DNA of 64,000 nt, taken from Hexactinellida sp. DTS-2022. Its lineage: Eukaryota; Porifera; Hexactinellida. The notes beneath the pieces are model-generated. The model did not search any database. It was not told the DNA's origin and saw only the letters and a list, made by a program, of their open reading frames with translations. Position 1 is the first letter of the stretch. Every line of letters starts with the position of its first letter. The translations under genes were made by a program, and so were the position numbers. The stretch spans positions 2,604,001 through 2,668,000 of the forward strand of contig JAPNXP010000005.1 in NCBI GenBank assembly GCA_028753945.1. Direction: 5' to 3'. Below are positions 45,586-55,938 of the stretch, in pieces.

Positions 45586-46106
45586 CTTAGATTATAAAAT
45601 AAATTGTATGTATAAATAATAAATACATGTATAATATATTGGGAATTGCATTGTGGTTATCTTAATTTCTTGAATAGCAACCTATATTCACGGGCGTAAA
45701 CTTGGAGAGTGCGGCGGTTGTGATGCCATGGTGCCAAAGGCGCCTGGTACCCTAACATTTCCAAACCGAAATTAGTCCCACAAACTTACTTTAGCAGATG
45801 GCGGCTAAATAATTTTTTCTAAACAAAAAATTAAGACATATCAACACAAAATGAAATATTTATTCAGAAAATATATAATTAGGAGAAGAACAAAGTGTCG
45901 TGGCACCATGGGTGTTTTGACAAAGTTAACACCCATGCCTTTATTCTTTGACTTTTGAAAGACGTCTATCATTTATTAATAATAAATTCAGAGAAAATCC
46001 CGACGCAGTCCGTATTTCTAAAAAATCTCGATTATACAAAATAATTAATTAAAATCGAAATTTTTATTTTTATTTTAATCAAGTTTACTGTGTCTACTAC
46101 GAAAAG
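45586..46106. other. No gene; MITE fragment near 45690-45780
   Basis: A GGCGTAAACTTGGAGAGTGC segment resembles the fragment at 4910. The remainder is AT-rich. Confidence 0.35.
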
Positions 46107-46999
46107 TATTTAAATCATAGACTCCTTTAGTAAAGGACTGGAACGTCGCGATCTCGGGGGTTTTAACACGAGTCTGAGAGGCTCCAATTATAAAAATAGA
46201 TAAAGCATTAAGTTTCCGGTGTCCAAATGTAATTTTTGACATATAGGGGTAACTTTTGGCACCCGTCAACAATTTGAGGTTTTCACTCAAAATTTCTCAC
46301 ACCTCGACAAGTTATGAAGTCATTGTCACATTTCGAGAACCCTGAAAAGTCAGCTTAATCTCACATACTTCGCGCTCTGAGAGATAAAAATCTGAAAATT
46401 TAATAGAACATGCACATTAATGATGCGGACACTTTGGTCACACCAGATTGCCAATATGCTTACTCATTATCAGATGATGACGTAATCACTAAAATTTCAC
46501 ATTTTTAAATTTGACTATTTAGGCCTATTTACGCTTTATAATCAATGTTAGAAGTGTATAAACCATACACCAACCGCAAAGCGGTTGGTGTGTGGTTGGA
46601 TTCTTCCGCGAAGCACGCTAGTATCTATATAGATTGATGCTACAGTATATCTATATATACTAGTGCGCTTCGCTTGCTAGGTCTCTTTGCGGCAGAACCC
46701 AACCACACACCAACCGCTTTGCGGTTGGTGTATGGTTTATACACTTCGATTAAGTGACTTTTCAGGGTTCTCGAATGTGACAATGACGTCATAACTTGTC
46801 GAGGTGTGATAAATTTTGAGTGAAAACCTAAAATTGTTGACGGGTGCCAAAAGTTACCCCTATATGCCAAAAATCACATTTGGAGACCGGAAACTTAATG
46901 CTTTATCAATTTTTATAATTGGAGCCTCTCAGACTCAAGTTAAAACCCCCGAGATCGCGACGTTCCCGTCCTTTACTTAAGGAGTCTATGATTTAAATA
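46107..46999. mobile_element. Two Helitron family A copies joined 3' end to 3' end
   Basis: The plus-oriented copy ends CTAG at 46621 with the CACCAACCGC hairpin before it. A minus-oriented copy begins its inverted CTAG end at 46660. The 38 bp between them are themselves partly palindromic (CTAGTATCTATATAG... TATACTAG). Both copies extend outward into the same non-Helitron flank (ATTTAAATCATAGACTCC and its complement at 46999), so the inverted duplication includes flanking DNA. The right arm lacks about 175 bp. Neither has the TCTATACTATT 5' end. Confidence 0.75.
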
Positions 47000-47000
47000 C

Positions 47001-48006
47001 ATTTATTTCTTTGTTTCTTCTAGTTCAGCAAAGATGATTATTAACATTAATTTAACATTAATTAATAATTATATAATATCCCTTAACCCACATTAACGCA
47101 AATTAACATTTAACCCTTTCGCTCCAGTGGCCTATAGCAAGTAGTACTATTCTCATCATCTGATTGACTATCATATGCACAGTCCACAGTGGGCATTTTC
47201 AGGGGTGTAAGTGGAAATAGGAAAAACTGCTAGATAGAATCTAATGAAGTATTAGTGACATATAGGTTATCGGTAGCTGCAAACTGAATGGCAATATCAA
47301 AAATCATATATGTAGTCCCCTAAACGCAGTTCTAGACGATTAATGACAAATCAGTCATAAATTATATTTTAGGTTTGTTAACAAAAATTTATTGTTCAAC
47401 CATGATTATTGATTATTATTCTAGAACCTGATATAATTTTTCAAAAATCGTTAAAATCCTAATATATTATGTTTAAAAGTAATTAGATGACCCCAGTCGC
47501 GCCATTTCGCGCATCTAGAATACTTTTTAATTTGAAGGTATCATCATAACCTTTCATTTAAAATTTAAAAACCAATTGCTCATGATTGCTCTTAAAAGTT
47601 CTTGAACAATATTGGAATTAAGTAAATGCGTCCGAATCATAAAATTCTGGTCGGAATGTATGACAATTTTAGATTATATAAGAAGTTAAAATGCATTCAT
47701 ATACATTGATTTCAATACATGCCAATGACAATGTAAAGTTAGTGATAAAGCTAACATGAATATTTCATCAACATAATATAATTTGTTCGACTTTGATACT
47801 GCAGTCTGAAACCACAAAAATTGCTTTTTTTAGAATTGTTGTAAGATGATGATCTCATTACACATAACTCTTGATCTCGAATATTTCTCCGCACAATAAA
47901 TTGGATTTTTAGGTTTTCAAGTATGCTGAAAGCGATGTCAATAATATCGAATCAATCTGAGGTGATCGAAAAATGCTCAATTTCCACTTGTTTGCCCACT
48001 GTGCAG
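47001..48006. other. No gene seen
   Basis: AT-rich sequence with no ORF of note and no recognised repeat. Confidence 0.45.
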
Positions 48007-48306
48007 CAGTGCTCGACAAAATGAAATTTAGATGGTGGCTAATTAAGCCACCACCTCACTTTTTCTGGTGGCTAAAGAATAATCAACGGCCGGTTTAACA
48101 AACCACTGATGGCTTGACAAAATTCTGATGCCGTAAATAACACTAATATTCATAACCAATAATTCAACGAACAATTTAATCTACACAACATCAAATAATT
48201 CCACAATTAATGGTGGATTAGTTAAGCCACCAAAGTTTAAATTTGGTGGCTTAAGAAAGATTTTTGGTGGCTAACGCCACCAAACCACCTAATTTGTCGA
48301 GCACTG
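48007..48306. mobile_element. hAT-type MITE, CAGTGCTCGAC family, copy 2
   Basis: Inverted relative to the copy at 438-738 and very similar along its length; exact duplication CTGTGCAG (47999-48006 and 48307-48314). Confidence 0.92.
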
Positions 48307-48657
48307 CTGTGCAGTCATGCCAAGAGAATATTAGGCGCCAAATCTAGAATATATACAAGCTATTCCTATATCAGCTGTTAATATGAACACCAAGGGTGGC
48401 CGTTTCCTTAATTCGTATTAACTGGTGACAATTGTTTTGAAAATCCTTTGAAAGGATATTATTAAGGGCTTATTTGAGTTGTAAATTATTACAAGTTGTT
48501 TACTCGGGATTGTTTTGGACAAAAGTTTATTTTCTCTTAATTAATTAATTAATTAAATATCTGTGTTCGAAAAACAAACCGGAAATCCGTATTAACCTCG
48601 TTGATTATTTCTTGATTATTCGGCTCGATCGAAATGGCCTTCTCAAACAAAACCTTG

Positions 48658-48720
48658 CAGGGCCGGCGGAAGCAGTTTTAAAGTGGTCAGGCCATGGCCT
48701 GACCGCTTCCGCCGCCCCTG
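48658..48720. mobile_element. 63-bp miniature palindromic element
   Basis: CAGGGCCGGCGGAAGC and GCTTCCGCCGCCCCTG, with a centre TGGTCAGGCCATGGCCTGACC that is also palindromic. No exact target duplication. Confidence 0.55.
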
Positions 48721-49237
48721 CAGGCTTGGTAGTGATAACTTATCATAAATATAAACTTCCCAATGGCAACTAGGAACTTACCCTATCTGATGACAGTATT
48801 GGTATTAATTTACAGTCGGATAACCTGAGGATTGAAAACTCTTTGATAGTTTTACTTTTTTGAATTACTAATCACTTTCAATCCTACCACATAGTGACGA
48901 TTGTAATCTTCTGAAAAATTGGCGAAATACCAACTAATATCACTCATGTACGTAGAACTGAAAGTGATTAGCAATTTAATTATTCCAAAATGTTGATCTA
49001 TCATCAGAAGCCAACTAGTAACACTAACTTGATATTAAGCGATTGAGTCTAATCGAATTATCTATCTATATTTAATACATTGATTTATCATTGGCAGGTT
49101 TTCAGTCAGATTTATAAATACAAAAAGTAATATCTAGAGGTAAGCTTAGGGTCCTATGATACAATAAGTTATAAAACAGCTAATTGAATCTGAATGTAAT
49201 GAAGTTATTCAAATCAAGGATACAAAACCAATACGTT
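48721..49237. other. No gene seen
   Basis: AT-rich sequence without supported features. Confidence 0.45.
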
Positions 49238-50850
49238 TTACCGTGACCTTCGTTATATAAGGCCATACTACTACTCCGAACCATGGATTACTTAAAGTTC
49301 ATTGATTACTAGCTGACATATCTTTATCTCAATAGCTAGTAATGAGAGACCTGAGAAATGCATTATAATTATATAGGAAGTTAGGAACATGATATCAAGG
49401 CATACATAACACCCTTTAGAATTATGATATATCACCATTTGATTACGTAATCGCTATTTTTCGTGGGAATTTTCGTGTTTTTATAGCCTGCTTTTAACAT
49501 AGTTAAACGCGATATAAATGTTCAAAATTGGAGCATGAGGATGTCCATAACTAGTTGAATGAAATATATCGAAATTATAAATGGAATGTTGACACATTCC
49601 TCGGTTGCCAGGGAAATGTATATTTCCTAAATGAGCCATAACTCAAAAACTATCTATTTCATGTAAACTATGCTAGTAATGATCTATCCGCAGTTGGTAA
49701 CTTCCTATTCATTTATAACTAGCGCGCTTCGCTTGCTAGGTCGCTTCGCTTGCTAGGTCGCTTCGCTGCAGAACACAACCACACACCAACCGCTAAGCGG
49801 TTGGTGTGTGGTTTATATACTTCCAATATTGATTATAAAGCGTAAATAGGCCTAAATAGTCAAATTTAACAATATGAAATTTTAATGATTACGTCGTCAT
49901 GCGATAATGAGTAGCATATTGGTGATCTGGTGCGACCAACGTGTCTGCATCATTAATGTACATGTTCTATTAAATTTTCAGTTATTTATCTCTTAGAGGG
50001 CGCGAATTATGTGCGATTAAGTGAATTTTCAGGGTTTTCGAAAGGTGACAATGACGTCATAACTTATCGAATGTGAGAAATTTTGAGTGGAAACCTCAAC
50101 TTGTTGGCGGGTGCCAAAAGTTACCCCTATATGCCAAAAATCACATTTGGAAACCGTCCACTTTCTTCAATTAACTCGTAACATACAAACAAATATATAC
50201 ACATATACACATACCCAGCCTTGTGTTTTAATAGTATAGATACGTTCTCTAGGCCTAACTTCAATATTTTTTGAGATAATGAGATAATTACCATATAAAG
50301 ATTTATGTGCTAATAATCTCATTATCTCAAAAAATATTGAAGTTAGGCCTAGAGAATGTACTATAAATGAATAGGAAGTTAACAATTGCGGATAGATCAG
50401 TACTAGCATAGTTTACATGAAATAGATAGTTTTTGAGTTATGGCTCATTTTAGGAAATATACATTTCCCTGGCAACCGAGGAATGTGTCAACATTCCATT
50501 TATAATTTCGATATATTTCATTCAACTAGTTATGGACATCCTCATGTTCCAATTTTGAACATTTATATCGCGTTTAACTATGTTAAAAGCAGGCTATAAA
50601 AACAAGATAATTCCCTCGAAAAATAGCGATTACGTAATCAAATGGTGATATATCACAATTCTAAAGGGTGTTATGTATGCCTTGATATCATTTCCTAACT
50701 TCCTATATAATTATAATGCATTTCTCAGGTCTCTCATTACTAGCTATTGAGATAAAGATATGTCAGCTAATAATCAATGGACTTTAAGTAATCCATGGTC
50801 CAGCAAAATCTACTCAGTAGTATGGCCTTATATAACGAAGGTCACGGTTT
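49238..50850. mobile_element. Foldback palindrome of about 1.1 kb, carrying a Helitron
   Basis: Left arm 49238-49718 and right arm 50361-50850 are inverted repeats. After removing the Helitron 49719-50240 the arms continue through TTCTCTAGGCCTAACTTC (50245) and its complement to a loop of about 20 nt near 50291-50311. Without the Helitron the element is nearly one uninterrupted palindrome of about 1.09 kb. No ORF. Confidence 0.85.
49719..50240 (-). mobile_element. Non-autonomous Helitron, family A, inside the palindrome
   Basis: Minus strand: A|TCTATACTATTAAAACAC ... hairpin ... GCGCGCTAG|T. The opposite palindrome arm supplies the empty site: GAGAATGTACTATAAATG there corresponds to GAGAACGTA plus TTATAAATG here, so the insertion is exact with no duplication. 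The GCTTGCTAGGTCGCTTC end segment is duplicated. Confidence 0.93.
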
Positions 50851-50920
50851 ACATATTATACACAAATATAATATAGTATCCACAGGTTAAACTCATTTAC
50901 AATGAACAGTTATTTGATGT

Positions 50921-50953
50921 AAGCAAAGTTGCGAAGCGACCAAAAAGGGCTCG
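50921..50953 (+). mobile_element. Helitron family B 3' fragment
   Basis: GCGAAGCGACCAAAAAGGGCTCG before T matches the end of the family B Helitrons; only about 30 bp remain. Confidence 0.45.
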
Positions 50954-50985
50954 TTAGCATTAATGCTCCGTGGCAGGTACTAGGT

Positions 50986-52790
50986 CACCTCGCCGAAAGA
51001 CATCTTGCCGAATGGATATCTTGCCGAAAGGACATTTTGCCGTAAATGTGATTCAGTGTTTGTAAACAATCTTATAGATATCAATATCTACTATAAGAAA
51101 CCGTACAAAACTCTTTGTAAAGAATCAGCAAATAAGAGTTTCCTGGTGTTATTGTAAACTTTGATGAATACCCATTTGTTGGGTGAGAAGTCTGATGCAT
51201 GTTTGGTAAACAATCCATGAGAATAAATTGTATAAATACTTCACAACGTATCTTAATTATAATAAAGTCTGAACATGGAAAGGTTTAAACCAATATTCGG
51301 AGGCAAAAATTGATATTTAATGGCTATGTCTATATTAAGGATCGACATTCAAATGAAGCAACCTACTCGTTGTGAGAAAAGGGGCATATGCAATGCACGT
51401 ATGATAACATTTAGGCTAGATGAGTCCGTAAAAACATCCCTCTACCCATAACCATCCCACTGATCTTTCCTCTGTTCAAGCAGCAAGGACAATTGAAGAG
51501 ATAAAGTCAAGAGCTATATTAACAGATAAAACAACTTCTTCAGTAATCAATAAGTGTACTGAATCCATATCAATTACTACAGCAGTCAAACTACCTTCAA
51601 AGGAATCGTTGTCGAAAATGTAAGAAGGAAAAGGAAAGCAACAGAGTTAGACTTTTTCGATTCTGTTCACACAACTAGGGGTCAAAACTTTTTAAATTCG
51701 TATAATCCAGAGTTGGACCTAATCATACTTGGGACGGAAGATAACATCGCAGTGTTAAATAGATATAGAGATTGGTTTTGTGATGGAACTTTCGGCTCAG
51801 CTCCAATTGGATACCAGCTATACACAATTCACGCGGTGGTGAGTGAGACTGTCACCATTCCATTGATTTTCTGCATCGCCAGACAGAAAAATGAAGTTAC
51901 ATACCGTGAGATATTCTCTTCCATAAAAGAATTCAATTTAACATTTCCCGCTGCTGAACTTCAGGGGTGTTTTTTTCATTTTGGACAGGCAATTCGGAGA
52001 CATATTCAATCTTTCGGGCTCCAACAACGATATCAAAATGAAGAATTTGCTTTAATTGTCAAGCAATTCCAGGCCTTAGCATTTGTACCGCCAATTGATG
52101 TCGTACCCTGCTATGAAGAACTCATAGATTCTCTAAGTGACCAACTCATTGCTGATCTAAGCGATTTTCTACAGTATTTTGAGAAAACATGGATTGGGAT
52201 TCAACATCATGGTCGAAGAAGTCGTCCACTATTTGATGCAGAGTTGTGGAATCTTAGATACAGAGTAGAGAGGTCTTTACCAAGGACAAATAATTCCGTA
52301 GAGGGTTGGCATCGAGCGTTTGACCAGAGGGTAAATATTACGCATTCAACTACTTCAAAACTCATCAGAAAAATTGTAGTCGAGCAAAGCTCAAATGAAA
52401 TTACTTTGGAAAAAGTTAGATGTGGCCATGAACTATCAAAGCCCAGGAAGAAGTATGCTCAAATAATTAAGAGAATCGAAAAGTTGGTTGATCAATACAT
52501 ATACATGCCACACATAGATTTTCTTCGTGGGATGTCACTCAATCTATCACTTTATAATTCCTATTATTAATTTCAATGTTTATTAATGGTATTTTACTAT
52601 TAAATTATAAAAATAAAATGATCATTTGAAATATAATAGCAATAATTTATATCCTTTCGCCAAGACATCCTTTCGGTAAGATATCTTTCGGCAAGATATC
52701 CTTTCGGTAAGATGTCCTTTCGGCAAGATATCCTTTCGGCAAGATGTATTCGGCATTATGTCTTTCGGCAATATGTTTCGGCGAGGTGGG
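50986..52790 (+). mobile_element. MULE 2 with array-type terminal inverted repeats
   Basis: Ends contain CACCTCGCCGAAA (inverted at the right as TTTCGGCGAGGTG), followed by tandem copies of a roughly 17-bp unit, ATCTTGCCGAAAGGAC at the left and its complement six to seven times at the right (52655-52780). GTGGCA outside both ends may extend the repeat. The likely duplication (TAATGCTCC versus TAATACAAA) is weak. Encodes a FLYWCH/MULE transposase. Confidence 0.8.
51290..52570 (+). pseudogene. MULE transposase with FLYWCH remnant
   Basis: The 285-codon ORF 51713-52570 is intact and contains the MULE core: WFCDGTFGSAP (first catalytic Asp), GCFFHFGQAIRRHIQ (the C-x-H motif after the second Asp region) and NNSVEGWHRAF (catalytic Glu). 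Upstream, 51290-51710 encodes in broken frames a FLYWCH-type finger (FNGYVYIKDRHSNEATY; CEKRGICNAR) and RKRKATELDFFDSVHTTRGQ, which joins the core directly. The N-terminal half has stops and shifts, so the gene is probably dead although the catalytic half is open. Its FLYWCH plus MULE design matches the truncated ORF 7548-8252, but the sequence and terminal motif differ. Confidence 0.82.
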
Positions 52791-53524
52791 CGGACACGTG
52801 TGCCACTAATACAAACTGACCAGGTCAAACCTGGGCAGAATTTTTCCAGACCAGGTTCGCACTAACTTGCGGAGTTTCAAAACAATTAATATGGTAATAT
52901 TTTTAAAGTTAAACTAGTATAATTTTCTAGCGAAAACTCAAATAAAGGAAACCATGATATAAAGATTTTAAGAAGTTAATAATAGAATTTTTTTGACAAT
53001 GGGTAGTCTAGCTTACTCTAGTTAAGTTTGACATGGGCAGGTATCAATAGGCTCGCACGGCCCTGATAACGCAATATTTATATAAAATAATATGTATATT
53101 CATATCGTTATTAGGCAACGCTATAGAATTGATTTATAGGACAACCATGATGTTTAGAAATAATTTAAATATTGAAGGTATAATTTGTTATAATAACTGA
53201 CATTTGTGGTTACTTAACAAATCTCGGTCATTTCTGAACCATGGATCCAATGACAAACCAGTATTTTTGAGTGATCTTAAACAATTCCATGGAACTTTCA
53301 ATACTTATGAACACTGGCAGTAAAAATACTTCAGAATGATTGCTCTCATGTCTAAAAATCGTAATTAACAGAAAACAAACATTTTCCGAAATCAATCCCA
53401 AGTAAACAACTTGTAATAGCATATACCCTTATGTCCTTAATAGTATAAATATACGTTTTATACATTATATAGATCATTGAATGGTCAAGAATGGTGGAAA
53501 ATAATCACCATAATCCTAACATTC
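52791..53524. other. No gene; 3' flank of LMBRD2
   Basis: AT-rich sequence. No clear AATAAA on the minus strand close to the LMBRD2 stop, and no poly(A)-like tract that would mark a processed copy. Confidence 0.4.
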
Positions 53525-55597
53525 CTAAATATCTTTGAAAATATCTTTTGGATTACCAACTGGTAAACGTTTCAAATAATCATTGGATGAAATACTCGAT
53601 TTTTGAGCATCTAAAACAAATTCTTCATCTACTATATTTAATATACTAAACTCTGAATTCTTCAAATCTTGTAAGCGATATGACTCATTGGAAGAATTAA
53701 CAGGAGGTAAAGTGTAGTGTTGTGAAGTTAGTGAATTCGTCTTCCTCTGTGGAAGGTAAACTTTAAAATTGGAAATGATGTCACCAATGAATGTAGAATC
53801 CTTCTTTGAACTCGATGGAAGACAATTTAAATTTTCTTGCCTAAAATCAGCTCTTTCTTTATATTTTTCATAAAGAGTTTTTCTACTTGATTTATCAGTA
53901 ATTTTTTGCTTGTGAATTTGCTTTTTTTCTATTTGTATATATTGTTTTCCTTCATTTACAAACTCCAAAAGTATTTCTTCATCACCAATAAACTGCTGAA
54001 ATCCAAAGAAAGATAAAATTCTCCTATCCAATTGTAAAATTGCAGAAAATATTACAAATATTATAACAAGAGGAAAGTAAATGAAAAATAGCACAGCAAT
54101 TTCGGGTACTGTAGATCCCCAAATATCAAAGAAAGTTGGTTTGACATTGGTTGATAATCTTAGAGAACTGCTTGGTAATCTTGCTAAGTCAACCAAATAA
54201 AGATAATTTAAGCACATTGCTGTTATTAACCTAGACAATAGTATAGCAGAAAAAAGCAAACTGAATTCATTTGTTTGATGATCAGAACAAAGTCTATACT
54301 TATTAAAAATTCGAATTTTGAATACAGAATAATATGCACATATAGAAATATAAGCCAAAAATACTATCGAGACTATCTCTGAAGAAAGATAATTATTGGA
54401 ATACATACCAATTTCAATTATGTATGCTAGTATAGTAACTTTAGCAAATTGATTAAGGAAAATAGTTATTTCTGAAATAAAAATAATGAAAGAAAATAGA
54501 GCAGAGAAAATGAAAAGCAACAAGTATATCCCACGCAGTATGTAAATAGTCCAAACCCAGTTTAATCGTGAGATATAATACTGAAGCATTCCAGAACAGT
54601 GGATAATATTATAATTTTCTAAAAGTCGTTCAGGATTATTCATACTGTTCACAATATTTTCCATGTTGATTACATGGTCAGTCAATTGCCTCCATTGCGC
54701 AGAACATTGGAATAATTCCCAAGTAGTTTTTGTTGCTTTTTCATTTAATTTTTCTAGAAGTTTAAGAGAAATATTTTCATTCAAAGAATAATCCTGATAA
54801 TCATTGTTTTCGTCAATAAATTGAGAGATTGCTTCTAGGGGCAATCTCTTAATGATTGATCGCATATAAATGTGATATGGATCAGTATACTTAATAATTC
54901 TATTATAAAATTTGATCTCGTTTTCCGTTTCTTGCATGTGTATTTCAGCTTCTAATTTTTCTGTGTAAGATTTAGCTGCCTGGAAATATAAATATCGCAA
55001 ATAGGAACGGTAGCGAGAACGTTTTAAAAGGAAACGAGGTAGTTCCACTAACCCATAACCAACTAGTAAAATCAGAAAAAACAAGACCCAGAGATTAGAT
55101 GCAGTTACTGCTATTGAAATAATATTACTAAAGTTCCACCCTTCTTTGACAATCAAAAAAATCATAATAACCATACATACAAATATGAGAGTCAATAAGA
55201 CCATACCAGTCTGGATTAAAGACCATAGCATTCTTTTCCATAAAGAAAAATAATGTATTGAAACAAATGATTGGAAGAGAGGAAGAATCAACCAGGACAA
55301 AAGCTGTAGTGTCCAGTAAAGGATGTACCATATAATACGTATTGGATTTGCTGATATATATGAAAAGGGTAGATGGCAAGAAAGGTTTGAACTATTATAA
55401 CCTTTACAATTATCATAAAAGGAGGAAGAAATATCCAAAGGTAATAGAAATATCACAACTAAAGAGAAAAACCAAACAACCAATGAAGAAATAGTAACAA
55501 ACAAATTTTGCTTCAAAATATTGCCATAGTAATAAATAATAAGCAAGGAGATGGAAAAGGAAAACAATATTTCAGCTACCAAAACAAAAAACGTCAT
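53525..55597 (-). CDS. LMBRD2: LMBR1 domain-containing protein 2 homologue
   Basis: A single open frame of 690 codons, close to the roughly 695 residues of vertebrate LMBRD2. Multi-pass membrane protein of the LMBR1-like family; vertebrate LMBRD2 has been linked to G-protein-coupled receptor signalling, but its exact role is not settled. Family signatures in order: LPLDISSSFYDNC near residue 55, YILYWTLQLLSWLILP near 100, LLVGYGLVELPRFLL near 180, a charged helical stretch near 205-240, FKIRIFNKYRLCSDHQTNEF near 430, FGFQQFIGDEE near 532 followed by FVNEGKQYI, and a C-terminal KDIFKDI. About five membrane segments precede the central soluble region and four follow it, with a hydrophilic tail from about 535. 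The start is the first Met and fits the family N-terminus. No frameshift or stop. The lack of introns is unusual for this family. Confidence 0.93.
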   Translation of the reverse strand: MTFFVLVAEILFSFSISLLIIYYYGNILKQNLFVTISSLVVWFFSLVVIFLLPLDISSSFYDNCKGYNSSNLSCHLPFSYISANPIRIIWYILYWTLQLLSWLILPLFQSFVSIHYFSLWKRMLWSLIQTGMVLLTLIFVCMVIMIFLIVKEGWNFSNIISIAVTASNLWVLFFLILLVGYGLVELPRFLLKRSRYRSYLRYLYFQAAKSYTEKLEAEIHMQETENEIKFYNRIIKYTDPYHIYMRSIIKRLPLEAISQFIDENNDYQDYSLNENISLKLLEKLNEKATKTTWELFQCSAQWRQLTDHVINMENIVNSMNNPERLLENYNIIHCSGMLQYYISRLNWVWTIYILRGIYLLLFIFSALFSFIIFISEITIFLNQFAKVTILAYIIEIGMYSNNYLSSEIVSIVFLAYISICAYYSVFKIRIFNKYRLCSDHQTNEFSLLFSAILLSRLITAMCLNYLYLVDLARLPSSSLRLSTNVKPTFFDIWGSTVPEIAVLFFIYFPLVIIFVIFSAILQLDRRILSFFGFQQFIGDEEILLEFVNEGKQYIQIEKKQIHKQKITDKSSRKTLYEKYKERADFRQENLNCLPSSSKKDSTFIGDIISNFKVYLPQRKTNSLTSQHYTLPPVNSSNESYRLQDLKNSEFSILNIVDEEFVLDAQKSSISSNDYLKRLPVGNPKDIFKDI

Positions 55598-55834
55598 ACC
55601 CCTACAACGAAAAATATTAAATTTATTAAAAGATAAATTCTGAAATTACAGGTGTGCCGGCACCTTTTTTTTTTTGAGGCGCTAAATGTTGTTGTTTTAT
55701 TCATAGTCCCTCTATGAGTGTAAGGATGTCTGCACATATGTAATTTTAGATTATTATCTCCCTTTGAGTGGAATGAAATTTTCAAACTAATATATATTGT
55801 GTTGTGTAAATTCACTCATCTCGTTTACTGTAAA

Positions 55835-55933
55835 CTAGCGCTTCGCGAGAGAACACAACAACACACCAACCGCTTCGAGGATGGTGTGTGGTTTATATAA
55901 TTCTAACATTGATTATAAATCGTAAATAGGCCT
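55835..55933 (-). mobile_element. Helitron family A 3' end fragment
   Basis: CTAG end (inverted at 55835), then ACACACCAACCGCTTCG...GGTGTGTGG hairpin sequence. It stops abruptly at AAATAGGCCTATAG where the next element begins. Confidence 0.7.
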
Positions 55934-55938
55934 ATAGC

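Noticed and set aside
53525..55597. DC-STAMP-type identity for the 690-codon membrane protein
   Set aside because: The ordered motifs LPLDxSSxxYxxC, YGLVExPR, FRIRxFN...HHQT-like and GFQQFxGDxE fit LMBRD2, not DC-STAMP.
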